64,000 nt of DNA from Candidatus Peregrinibacteria bacterium HGW-Peregrinibacteria-1 (GTDB lineage: Bacteria; Patescibacteriota; Gracilibacteria; UBA1369; LOWO2-01-FULL-3): contig PGYE01000001.1 of assembly GCA_002839505.1 (NCBI GenBank), forward strand, positions 395,995 through 459,994, written 5' to 3'. Numbering within the stretch: position 1 is the stretch's first letter; each line of letters starts with the position of its first letter. Shown here in pieces: positions 12,001 through 17,278 of this stretch. A program made the translations under genes and the position numbers. The notes under the pieces are model-generated. The model was not told the DNA's origin. It ran no database searches and worked only from the letters and a program-made list of their open reading frames with translations.

Positions 12001-12849
12001 ACCACTCATTACTTTTCCTGACAGCTCATTGGCCCAAAACTTATTAAATCTCATGTAAGCCAAATCCTCCCATTCCTCCAGATACTCCAGATAAAACTGT
12101 ATTACATTTTCATTAATACTCTTTTCTTCATCAATAAAATCGGCATAAAACATCTTGCGCTCAAAATCCGCGTATTCCTCCACACCCTGATAGAACAGAT
12201 GATTCTTATCAAAAAACTGCGCCAAACTCACCAATCCAGGATTTCCAGTCGCCGGCGCCGTAATCACACCATGCCAGACCTCCTGCTTGGGAAAAGAAAC
12301 CGCACTATTATAAACAAAATCTTCCCCATCAATGATATAAACCTGATCCACAAAGTCCACATATGGGAAAATACTAGCAAAACGATTTCCATTTTTATTA
12401 ACCACCGGCAAAGGAATATCACCGATCAATACCACTCCCACCATATCGTAAGAATTGTTTTCACCCTCCACATAAATATTCTGAAGTGCCTTAGCCAACC
12501 CAATCACATCATCTCCTTCATTAAAAAACACTGTCCTCACCTCGGTCCCATCGTTACTATCTCTCAAATCCCACGCATAACGATCAATTCTTTGCGACAT
12601 TCGTCTCTCACTCAACAAACTCGGATAACTGCTGCTCAATCCGCTAAAAACTCCGGAAGTTTCATACAAATCCCTATCAACCACCACCACAATCACATCA
12701 TTCACAACATCCTCATTACCATCTCCAAAAGCCGCGAATTGCACTGCCACAACCTCCGCAGAAGGTATCACAGCATTAACTACAACTGCCAAAAACAGCA
12801 ACAAAACGAATTTTTCCTTCCCCCAATTTGCAAATTTCCTCCAAAACAT
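1..12849 (-). CDS. Giant secreted protein, protease-like N-terminus and C-terminal SLH segment (3' end outside window)
   Basis: One frame stays open from an ATG at 12849 to the window edge: at least 4283 residues, no stop. Seen: a hydrophobic signal segment (about 15-37); VLIGDIP (GD at 143-144); a PDZ-like GDVITRVNGK near 575; INACYSG with Cys826 and a preceding His810; Asp-rich calcium-type motifs (DNDNDG, DADEDG) near 927-953; a Gly/Asn/Asp linker near 1300; invasin-type Ig-like segments near 1600; VCBS/FG-GAP-like repeats near 2290-2415 and 3650; a DUF11-like stretch near 2510-2540; a Pro-rich region 3160-3276; an Fn3-like stretch near 3700; and SRAEFVKILLEML near 4235, an SLH domain. Known: GD plus a Cys in ACxSG is typical of clan CD peptidases such as gingipains (C25). 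Inferred: a cell-surface protease/adhesin held by SLH domains. The Asx-rich composition fits an extracellular protein. The protease call is tentative because His and Cys are unusually close; the reading frame itself is secure. Confidence 0.85.
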   Translation of the reverse strand, partial: MFWRKFANWGKEKFVLLLFLAVVVNAVIPSAEVVAVQFAAFGDGNEDVVNDVIVVVVDRDLYETSGVFSGLSSSYPSLLSERRMSQRIDRYAWDLRDSNDGTEVRTVFFNEGDDVIGLAKALQNIYVEGENNSYDMVGVVLIGDIPLPVVNKNGNRFASIFPYVDFVDQVYIIDGEDFVYNSAVSFPKQEVWHGVITAPATGNPGLVSLAQFFDKNHLFYQGVEEYADFERKMFYADFIDEEKSINENVIQFYLEYLEEWEDLAYMRFNKFWANELSGKVMSGLEFESGTEAGQNFLSQLGDVGMTDMPDIYAKNVIDQFLIPYYQVVKGHISEVNDFAANTGRYLPSQNDPMPVDTVPVLIGVKDEYTKAYLKNVNDALEKAVDGMISKIESRLPVLKGSRLSGEFVNSLGNVQQFKVEYTSRDANYGTVPMPKEATSVRLPFMYLNEATGKYYKNGIQADILYNAQQCSVYLGSTKSEYYDENLNYNPQAVGGDYSILTRALRSDNPITSMPVQTAGVTTRLLTAEEAMTITEDAVSHGEIIEDDLKKNLPAFIDNPYRFTYRTIFEELMNEGDVITRVNGKVIDGSYRFERAINDLYAEANRLLGEVNKEGGWERVKEDPKRVFLRPDKRRNPADIRSTQARFEVEYYSDGELKTSLISFTLGRDGVADNGNAQMLILFDNEGYSFNDDVLDDIYYNRFLPEDIDIVFFNDANRSDAAIFTLNSQIGGYAGNGYGPEAGCNFANTAQNSDRCFYPVATYPVQDAGGAVMPLKTVYDGSEELMFAERVGDDGYGGRALQFQIPGVESHQARSLEDVDELIINACYSGVSGLGPLDEDANPFRHVLDSGTYGGSRLYEISGDDFWGKFLRNIGFFVRDYGNRTEFSATELGVWDEWSGRDAGDIVVNNVNGRVVTLKEFSDRYGLWDGIDNDNDGIRDYEWRDADEDGVYEQKFIDFDEANSDYGIPSWDMDQIARKMLSNNSKFVIPAGLPGNDFGSDLVLRVTVDPYKTDNNVDKSISSMVMHKEPTADTIAKQVQSLGAKSLPIDNPRYVAFLSEFTPLPAYPQPAPINNDIDVDDIVSKLDRTVHYFPGELSKIVYPNLFDVDNEAELMVLLDQFAWEVVRLPGSYKLVNGMGRTDCSVPANSLGVCKEIYDAVYDNYLLPVVKGAVDVPESGFDLDVAEERKLVDAIMWKSLSLDDKHEYALKRYLSGSENAFVNDSTLFPADSGYEQGLGYEAAYLVFEGNDQQIELGFNRDKSADDGAGILSLENETVTAVGENDSGDSDGDGGNAADQNSTSGNNAGSGVGSGSNNNGNGDDDRFVDLDEFLQEVYDFISYFSRPPRFIGACDGDDLEACVSSEGVDINVDSSELSLELEVDRTVINGDGRDKVTVSFSYFDRNNLLVEKNINESVRLDIEQSVNNPVLEVVGNDEKFVVGGVQEFEVRSAGNSGIAVLKVIGASGVGSNSVAVRAVGNSLSVMNYDVFELEGEEMRLASVGAVAGSDKDILFEVQLLDINKSLVSTASGFVEVVSDRDNGVIFDQSIVAINNGRAVFRASAGTVAGNVNLKFKVLNTNGTVNLGYAELGKTFGVFANEASRVRVVSSSDLLVANGLSETKLQFVVEDRYGNVANNYFGKLSLFTNDLVRFKDSDDLNPSLIGTQININEGRGGATIVSGLTVGVGSVTAILLDYELEEQLVRANNNWSTINLSQAVGVAKSFDLVNKVDLSFDLSKEYLNSEGGDRLQIGVKMLHQGNVVDSYVGNIEFKVKNPELGGFLGNVPTRMVNGQLNPINLVFEAGLKSGMAEIEVNVPGFVRDRVRIDIKAGAPAAINISGPVTLESGREAMLEVVMVDKNDNFIGDGSGIVEFSVNNTEILGIVGDGRVTMINGKAMVGVRGLDRSGSVVVRAQSGQFEETYSLNVVNKISASEMGSIVPRVLYTSLLGSDWGSFGVKNNLAQQMLFADGGQVQAVSSVMERNDGAKNLLFLDGNGYLELIESGLVAETIISNSSFGHHRVKLMSASAGGGEIGEFTFVSDLNGGALVESMEEVDDILAERDISFVVFDMLTDDSALDWIVEGNNMSLKNGDELLIRVDAFGRIEIGNSKLTVSWLNDDGRFNLGFFHNGGLVGKLQFVESYQGVKVVDDLANINGAGVYFVRSDALNLDTKVTFSGNSTKNPKGVTIVDNSRSISADQMPGLGYDSPDDASNNSGAGFQGDNKHMLLFAAGNTVGESNQFYASEVGIVYGDPNIRLKVEEDTDLHGDLSGIGRDVGKLVATGNSKPLELLEFNYNGDDLMDALVIYENGNIGLLENKGGNRGFKDRGNILRAVGGIRSAVTGDFNGNGFDDLLVSTEEECTVGDKCLSLFENSNGVFVRSNFEPAVSGKVTELKVADLNNDQCQDLVVADEAANVRIFYNQKSGNRCLGLSENHGGSFNFGYQIDNQVEAKSSLFVFYPGVSVPEGATSLEIGILNNQGIRNNESFVNLPADGRLGLNSKKSVNDVNGGSVAVGDTIRYLITLANSGPAINNMVLSDLIPASMEIKPDSLKCLDVGCNDDLTFEATGLGLRSAVITNISVPSGGKRTISFDMVVRSIPAVSFDLGRDFVKNNGSRVGANDFYLDIRVRPSLNPTGALYYLMSDAGLNERGEVLYQLQEVAKESVLLADSELDEYQSIQDSYENDLNGDSGLSPDVISDLQAVTGGLYDNMFEDLDNDGCPDSWSNGPVGNSESFAAGLANDVEGMAASFRCSGGGCSPLPFNKAFFVPDGETPGVAVFALGTPTLLGFSFFYPSNQVSSVRFYVSPTLSMGLGTAICTGAPTPVGGVCYAFAIPPSVFGECPNFLEDISGEIANATNVNADPDSGLTTIVSDGNGGSGSVDNTVINGGGTFSDPAVPVSGGGSVNVKVPGFPSFLVDWYDAQTEEIFNKLLDLPDFYFIYPDFGGVIDDFTKDLSRVGDNIGDVSMFQSMNDILRALNGLPLINLKSKEIVVKIPAISYAEVEKYKRQVELWIKSQEAQLAKLPEFWLCDENDHRKVLCDRFTLKINDFIASMNLLMDKLDSLARLPNEILDLRHAQTKYATALISYLDTITEVTGGYINRQQKTVEAWLDAATEVTKTISDWSVLLNLMVDYQESCDECKNDRFSKLGILMEFFAVIPTPPIIQFPKWPDIVFDISQVKMGTEILWPDIVFLPEPIVLPSLPDINLSPDLPSLILQHQLSLPELDTRISLELEGFEVPDWITDFPEFTMPKLPDLPPLPIPELPDLPRPPKIPQLPEFVGDIAGTLGPIFKILCLLKTGMIPVPEIALGTEIETLTQPNIKAATSILKGLAVEMPGIEYDYVKQIRVEAKLDLGISTSAIFEAARAGIEEWNKTVYDLVNEINQETDVDLIDLFRSWGADDGGAEVLPENEEALSALNPITSAADVEKMLAGTVLENVYRDSVLISNVISNLVVENSVEITTPESYHLMGTSRYLSSDDPILQRSLEEIEYRIASENTNYEGELKEMAELRDNLIAYTKNLNSENLMLNGASIQDFGRILVDNNSDEKSLVANVGLNDVGERSMEISEVGGKLLGDDVGSELEDAGDKLRENWIAATTSTGGEASTDNTVSNSSSGNKGLYIAFGNSNESVLNYGDEVDGGLKTLFIDVDNDDDEDMLMIMGGDIYLKKSHKNSPDMKRGSVAVAGNVSDFSKGEPSINNFAVVYENHERVDLSWDAVKGVDYYELWIKDSLSGDYNLEDLYVVVASVEDVPDGFDAERVKVLANSERPSVSLNIDNGSYYARVMPITNGVQGNATTSILISPSECADKDAPLPALKSSNILLPIFTEGEIDASGAVDPSGEVVSYYLVDEDGREIWSDLNVNFDEDGDGIPDNDRTNPLFKVGPFDELERKNFTLHVVDQSGNSSKQEITVQVFVPEIEMNRIDYSDPAITGRLVPALGDFPLAFARDRLVYRSVGGELKAIVESNFVTTDSIGNDERYRTDSNGNFAVTDLDTSDLISVTNILGEVVVRVNPRTGAIDTLSNDIELVVNAATLPDGPLNIEIYENNTLLGTMYLVSDANTDVSLWSNVAFVGDLSSFRGVNVSDRKVGDGFVFTKIPADNASYPGGAVLNGPDGGKWSYIDTGGNVLLVNNELSLKVKNNNFTDDPLVLEMMRGDELIADIYIDTGGVFSFVGGDDVPYKTPQRPTQSLVEQAFNYQEKYDDFEDLDESLKSIVIDLSRKGIFEGEQVGDKFFVNANRDVSRAEFVKILLEMLCIIPGEDAYLPYASGEGYSDIAFSNDLS

Positions 12850-12868
12850 AATGAAAATTAATCTCACT

Positions 12869-12877
12869 ATTATAGCA
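12869..12877 (-). promoter_or_regulatory. Extended -10 promoter of the giant surface-protein gene
   Basis: The minus strand reads TGCTATAAT, a perfect -10 hexamer with the TGn extension. It lies about 20 bases before the ATG at 12849. No good -35 hexamer is visible 16-18 bases upstream, which an extended -10 can tolerate. Transcription would begin near 12862, leaving a leader of only about 12 bases with no Shine-Dalgarno sequence. Confidence 0.6.
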
Positions 12878-12964
12878 TAAAACAGCCATCAAAGGCACCC
12901 ATCAGAGTGATAAAAACACAAGAACCAATTGACAAAAACCGCCACCGTTGTCTTGCTGAAAAAC

Positions 12965-13513
12965 CTAAGCTACGCCATCCACTTTCAACCTCCCATCCAA
13001 CCACAGCAAACCCAATAAACCCGTCTCTCTCCCACTAATATCACCATAATAAATATGATTTTCAAACTCCTCCCTGCTCATCTTCACCAACTTCAAAAAC
13101 TCATCTTTCTCCGGTCCCATCCTGCCTGTCTCCTCACAATCCAGAAGCAAGAAGTGATACCTAATCATTGTTGAATAAGGATCCGCATTCGTCTGCCCCA
13201 AAAACACTACTTTCCCCGCGCGATAGCCAGTTTCTTCCTCAAGCTCCTTCACCACAGTCTCCTCCGGAGTCAGATCCTCATCTATTATCCCACCAGGAAG
13301 CTCTTTTTTCACCACCTCCAACCCCACCCGAAACTCCTCCACCAGCAAAAACTCCCCCTCTTTCGTCACCGCCACGCATTTAACACCCTGCACATCACCC
13401 TTCACCTGAAATACCTCTTCCACGCCATCAGGCTTCAAAAACCGCTTCTCCCTTATCTTCACAAACATACCCTCAAACACCACCTCTTCCCCCACCTTTT
13501 GCCACGGTTCCAT
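12965..13513 (-). CDS. Nudix hydrolase, ADP-ribose pyrophosphatase-like
   Basis: About 182 residues. The Nudix box is visible as ELPGGIID followed by KELEEETGY, placing the metal-binding glutamates of the REUxEExGU helix correctly. Two box positions deviate: the first Glu is Leu and the Arg is Lys. The N-terminal pattern (EPWQKVGEE, KPDG, VKCVAVTKEGEFLLVEEFR) matches ADP-ribose/NDP-sugar pyrophosphatases, cytosolic enzymes that hydrolyse nucleoside diphosphate derivatives. I chose the ATG at 13513 because GGGGAG lies just upstream; an ATG at 13543 would add ten residues. It is the last gene in the direction of the pilin operon but shows no functional tie to it. Confidence 0.85.
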   Translation of the reverse strand: MEPWQKVGEEVVFEGMFVKIREKRFLKPDGVEEVFQVKGDVQGVKCVAVTKEGEFLLVEEFRVGLEVVKKELPGGIIDEDLTPEETVVKELEEETGYRAGKVVFLGQTNADPYSTMIRYHFLLLDCEETGRMGPEKDEFLKLVKMSREEFENHIYYGDISGRETGLLGLLWLDGRLKVDGVA

Positions 13514-13558
13514 CTGCTCCCCATCTCGATAAAATATACCCATACGAAATTTATGAAA

Positions 13559-14086
13559 TTATCTTACAAATACCGCGTAACAATAATCATCACTACCATC
13601 CACCACCGCACTTTTCACATGAGGCTGCGCAATTAAGGTACTACAACTGGTATTGGCATTCGGTTTGTTTTCCAATCGTCCATATATTCCAAAAGAATAA
13701 AGGTTGCCGCCCCCCGGATTATATAAATAATTATAAGCTCCACCACTCGTACAATTTAAAGCGCCCACTTGCAACCCTACAAAATCATCACCCAAGGGAT
13801 CAATCGGAATCAAACCCTCTCCAAAATAACTCCTCTCCACAGCCGTATCAAACACACCACCTCTTACCATACAGTAATTCGAAGTCTTATATGCCACACC
13901 CTCAAGCCTCATCTCCTCTAGTACCGTCGCCCACATCTCAATATCATTAATTCTTTTGGTATCACGAGATTTTGAGGGCGCATTCAGCAAGGTCGGCACC
14001 AAAAATAGCAACAATATCCCGATAACCACCGAAGATATCAATATCTCGATCAGTGTAAAACCCCTCTTATTTGCAAAATCTTTCAT
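13559..14086 (-). CDS. Type IV pilin-like protein, fourth paralogue
   Basis: 175 residues. It starts with a short basic leader and the prepilin motif RG|FTLIE (Gly9, Glu at +5), followed by a hydrophobic helix to about residue 33. The head begins with SRDTKRINDIEMW, the RDxxRxxD module shared with the three pilin genes upstream. Four cysteines (72, 112, 148, 169) fall at equivalent places in all four paralogues, suggesting two disulfides. Prepilin peptidase should cleave after Gly9 and the helix should pack into a pilus or pseudopilus. It lies 10 bases after the previous pilin gene, at the distal end of the pil operon. Whether it is a major or minor subunit cannot be read from sequence. Confidence 0.88.
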   Translation of the reverse strand: MKDFANKRGFTLIEILISSVVIGILLLFLVPTLLNAPSKSRDTKRINDIEMWATVLEEMRLEGVAYKTSNYCMVRGGVFDTAVERSYFGEGLIPIDPLGDDFVGLQVGALNCTSGGAYNYLYNPGGGNLYSFGIYGRLENKPNANTSCSTLIAQPHVKSAVVDGSDDYCYAVFVR

Positions 14087-14096
14087 AACAATTTCA

Positions 14097-14627
14097 TTAT
14101 TTGGCAGTCAATCCATAGCAAAACTTACCGGGAAAGTCCGGATCCAGATCAGCTTGAAAGCTAAATTCATCCAGCAGATCACAATCAATATTAGATTTAT
14201 CTACCGTCTCCATCTTCGCATACACCGCAAAAGCCGGACTTGTACCGGGTGGATTTGGATAATACATATACTCATTCTCACACACCACCGGATCCTCCGA
14301 TGTTTCCGCTAACAATTGCCACGGATCATCTTCAATCGGATCTTTTGGAACCGTCCCCCTAAAATCAACCAAATAATCAGCCAAAGTAACATCATTTATA
14401 CAAATAGCCTCACTCGGGTAATCCCGCCCCACCAAAGACCCCTCATAAATCACATCCTTAATCCTCGCCACATCATTAATCCGCTTACTATCTCTCGTGC
14501 CAGGCCCCGCCTTAAAAAACACCGGCAAAAGAGTCGCCATCAGCACGCCTATAATACCAATCACCACCAGCATCTCCACCAGTGTAAACGCCCTCCCACT
14601 ACGACTATTACTATTAGAATCGCACAT
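14097..14627 (-). CDS. Type IV pilin-like protein, third paralogue (Ala at -1)
   Basis: 176 residues. The prepilin motif reads GRA|FTLVEMLVV: Glu at +5 is kept, but the residue before the predicted cleavage site is Ala rather than the usual Gly. Known: prepilin peptidases strongly prefer Gly there, though Ala can be tolerated. A hydrophobic helix follows to about 38, then TRDSKRINDVARI, the family's RDxxRxxD module. Cys76, 116, 149 and 170 match the four-cysteine pattern of its paralogues; Cys2 lies in the leader. A terminator-like hairpin separates it from the upstream pilin gene, so it and the fourth paralogue may be expressed at a lower level. Confidence 0.87.
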   Translation of the reverse strand: MCDSNSNSRSGRAFTLVEMLVVIGIIGVLMATLLPVFFKAGPGTRDSKRINDVARIKDVIYEGSLVGRDYPSEAICINDVTLADYLVDFRGTVPKDPIEDDPWQLLAETSEDPVVCENEYMYYPNPPGTSPAFAVYAKMETVDKSNIDCDLLDEFSFQADLDPDFPGKFCYGLTAK

Positions 14628-14670
14628 CTTTTTATTTTACAATCTTACTTCCCCAATCTACCATAACCAC

Positions 14671-14705
14671 AAAAAAAGACCACCCATACGGGCGGTCTTT
14701 TTTAT
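14671..14705 (-). terminator. Bidirectional hairpin terminator between pilin genes
   Basis: GACCaCCC and GGGcGGTC pair around an ATAC loop with one A-C mismatch. They are flanked by an A-run on the left and a T-run on the right, so it would work on either strand. It lies after the pilin gene ending at 14741 and before the one starting at 14627, where it could cut read-through to the last two pilins. Confidence 0.7.
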
Positions 14706-14740
14706 ATAAGACTTTTCAAACAGATCTATAGTAAATGATA

Positions 14741-15301
14741 CTATAGAGATTGAAGGAGACCAAAACAGTTTCCTGAACCTGCTAGAGCATCTTCGGCATC
14801 AAGATCCCAAGGATCCACATTTGGATCACCTAGTGCTTCAAGAGTACATGCCATGTTACCGGCATCAGTATTTTCAACTGTAGAATACAAACCGAAATCA
14901 TAAGTACCTGTTGCTCCTGGATCACTCAAGAAGAGGTAGGTACCAGCACAATCAAGTGTACCATCAGAAACTGTTCTTCCACTTGGGTCAGTAGGTAGAG
15001 TACCTCCTAAATCCGGAAGAAGAGGTTCCCATGCACCTTCACCTGGCTCCAAGATTCCACCTACAGCTGTAGCAGTAGGATCCAGACAAGCGTCTGCACC
15101 TGGAACTGGCACTCCCTGAAGACTTCCCGCTACCAATACTTTTTGGATACGGTTCAAGTCTGCAAGACGGGCTTGGTCACGAGCTTTACTCGGCGCTCCA
15201 AATACCGTTGGCAAGAAAGCCACGGCCAGGATACCGATAATCAAAATCACGATAAGGAGCTCAATGAGCGTAAAACCTTTTGTGTTTTTATTTTTATTCA
15301 T
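14741..15301 (-). CDS. Type IV pilin-like protein, second paralogue
   Basis: 186 residues from the ATG at 15301; a TTG 12 codons upstream is possible, but the ATG gives the usual short leader. KG|FTLIELLIV is a standard class III signal with Gly9 and Glu at +5, followed by a hydrophobic helix to about 32. The head starts ARDQARLADLNRIQKVL, then carries Cys72, 118, 152 and 179 and ends in GNCFGLLQSL, very like the first paralogue. Its codon use is more balanced than its neighbours', with many CCT, GGA and CAA codons on the coding strand, which may mark the highly expressed major pilin. A terminator-like hairpin directly follows the gene. Confidence 0.9.
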   Translation of the reverse strand: MNKNKNTKGFTLIELLIVILIIGILAVAFLPTVFGAPSKARDQARLADLNRIQKVLVAGSLQGVPVPGADACLDPTATAVGGILEPGEGAWEPLLPDLGGTLPTDPSGRTVSDGTLDCAGTYLFLSDPGATGTYDFGLYSTVENTDAGNMACTLEALGDPNVDPWDLDAEDALAGSGNCFGLLQSL

Positions 15302-15420
15302 AGATAAAAATTTGTTATAAAATTGTGAATTGATCAATCACATGCATATTATAGTATAAAACGGTTTTTTAAGCAAATATTTTGCCAATTTAAATCTTTC
15401 AAGAAAGACCAAATATTATC

Positions 15421-15930
15421 TTACAACTTTTGCAAAACACCGAAACACTCACCGGGACCATTATTAGTAATAGTATGAGTATCGGTTAATACGCCATCGG
15501 GACAAGCCATATTACCATTTTTAACGACCTCCATCCTTGCATATAAACCAAAATCATATCCAGTTGTTGGATTAACTACGAAAAGGTATTCACCGTCACA
15601 CGCCAGTGTCTCATCAGGATCTTCAATGACCCAAGAAGTTTCCAGAGGATCAGAAGGGGCCAATCCTCCCATCATTGCCAAAGAAGCCATCTCAAAACTA
15701 CCATTGTTAATACATTGACTCGTTAAAGGAACTGCTATTCCATTTACATCACTAGCAATGATAATGTTTTGGATTTTGCGCAAGTCACTAACCCTGAGAG
15801 TATCCCGACTATTTCTTGGTTCTCCCAGCACCATTGGTATAAAGATCACAGCCAGCAAGCCAATAATCAGAATAACCATTAAGAGCTCAATAAGCGTAAA
15901 ACCCTTGATATTAGTTTTTATTTTAAACAT
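15421..15930 (-). CDS. Type IV pilin-like protein, first paralogue
   Basis: 169 residues. KG|FTLIELLMV with Gly10 and Glu at +5 is the prepilin signal, and the hydrophobic helix runs to about 34. The head opens SRDTLRVSDLRKIQ and holds Cys73, 111, 143 and 162 in the spacing shared by all four genes; the end is GECFGVLQKL. It follows the pilC-like gene after about 80 bases, the expected place for an operon-encoded pilin. The subunit would be processed by a prepilin peptidase not encoded in this window. Confidence 0.9.
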   Translation of the reverse strand: MFKIKTNIKGFTLIELLMVILIIGLLAVIFIPMVLGEPRNSRDTLRVSDLRKIQNIIIASDVNGIAVPLTSQCINNGSFEMASLAMMGGLAPSDPLETSWVIEDPDETLACDGEYLFVVNPTTGYDFGLYARMEVVKNGNMACPDGVLTDTHTITNNGPGECFGVLQKL

Positions 15931-16011
15931 TTGGGGAATTTAATAATTTCCACCCTATTAGACTACAATAAAAGAAATAACGCAAATAAAATTCCAAGCT
16001 ATAATTGCTCA

Positions 16012-17262
16012 CTACATCGATCCCGCTAAATCCGTAAGCGACATTATCGGAAGCATAATTGCCGCTACCACTGCCCCTACAGTCAAACCAATAATAACAA
16101 TCACCACCGGCTCAATAATCTTTGCAATACCGTTTACCGCCACATCCACCTCTTCCTCATAAAAATGCGCCACTTTTACCAGAATCGTGTCCAGTTGAGC
16201 TGTCTTTTCCCCGACATCCACCATATTCACCAACATTGAAGGAAACAAAGGACTATCCGTAAAGTTTTCCGCCAAAGTAATACCCTGCTTGATATCTTCC
16301 GCTGCCATGAAAATTCGGTTCTTATAGACCTCATTACCAATCGATCTCGCCGTTATTTCCAGAGCCGTCACAATTGACAAACTACTATCCAACAAGCTCC
16401 CCAAAGACCTCGCCAGTCTCGCTACATACGATTTTTGAATCAAACCACCGAAAAGTGGCATATGAATCTTTATGTTATCTAGGTAATAAGCCCCACTCTC
16501 AGTTTTTTTGATGAACTTAAGCGCAACAAAAAAGGCAATGATCAAACCTATTAACACCATGTAGTAGTTGACCATAAAATCACTTATTCCTACTACAATT
16601 TTCGTAATTAAAGGTAAATCAGCACCCTCGGATGCAAACAGTTCCGTCATACTTGGAATTACAAATATCATCATTCCTGAAATGACCAATACCAAAAGCA
16701 CAAATACCACCGTTGGATACATCAAAGCACTCTTAACTTTTTTTCTGATCGCCGACGCCTTTTCCAAATCTATAGCCAAGCTATCCATCGATTTATTTAA
16801 ATGTCCCGAAGCTTCACCGCTCCGGACCATTCCCAAATCCTGCTCTGTGAATACACCCGAAATTTCACTAGCCATAGCTTGAGACAAGCTCATACCAGCC
16901 TCAATTTTTGTCGCCAAATCCATAACAATCAGTTTAAAGCGCTTATTTTCTTCTTGGGACCCCAGAGACCTCAACGCCTTAACCATTGGAATACCGGCAT
17001 TAATCATCACCGACAGAAGATGGAAGAATGTAGCCTTTGTATCAGGCTTAATCTTCATCTTTGAAATCAGATAGTTATTTATCCTCGCCATAATACTTAA
17101 ATCTGCATCATCTCCGGACTGCATCAAAATAACACCATCATTATTGCTGTCATCAATATTAATAATAACCCTCCCTCCATTTTCTGGAGCTTTTTCCTCT
17201 AATCGAAAAGACTCTGTCCCTACCTCCGAAAAATTATTTTTATCTTGAATTTGATCAGCCAT
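16012..17262 (-). CDS. pilC: Type II secretion/type IV pilus platform protein, PilC/GspF family
   Basis: 416 residues, the usual family size. After an acidic N-terminus of about 75 residues come two T2SSF modules: the first has TFFHLLSVMINAGIPM and VRSGEASGHL, the second has RLARSLGSLLDSS and MVDVGEKTAQLD. Hydrophobic segments lie near 185-210, 235-255 and at the C-terminus (about 380-405). PilC forms the inner-membrane platform that couples the assembly ATPase to pilin polymerisation. It sits between pilB and the pilin genes in the same orientation, spaced 16 bases from pilB. Confidence 0.93.
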   Translation of the reverse strand: MADQIQDKNNFSEVGTESFRLEEKAPENGGRVIINIDDSNNDGVILMQSGDDADLSIMARINNYLISKMKIKPDTKATFFHLLSVMINAGIPMVKALRSLGSQEENKRFKLIVMDLATKIEAGMSLSQAMASEISGVFTEQDLGMVRSGEASGHLNKSMDSLAIDLEKASAIRKKVKSALMYPTVVFVLLVLVISGMMIFVIPSMTELFASEGADLPLITKIVVGISDFMVNYYMVLIGLIIAFFVALKFIKKTESGAYYLDNIKIHMPLFGGLIQKSYVARLARSLGSLLDSSLSIVTALEITARSIGNEVYKNRIFMAAEDIKQGITLAENFTDSPLFPSMLVNMVDVGEKTAQLDTILVKVAHFYEEEVDVAVNGIAKIIEPVVIVIIGLTVGAVVAAIMLPIMSLTDLAGSM

Positions 17263-17278
17263 TTTAAGTTAATTGAGA

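Noticed and set aside
1-12861. Many + strand reading frames of 60-220 codons, including one at 12199-12861
   Set aside because: All lie antisense to the single giant - strand frame, have no family motifs and show shadow composition.
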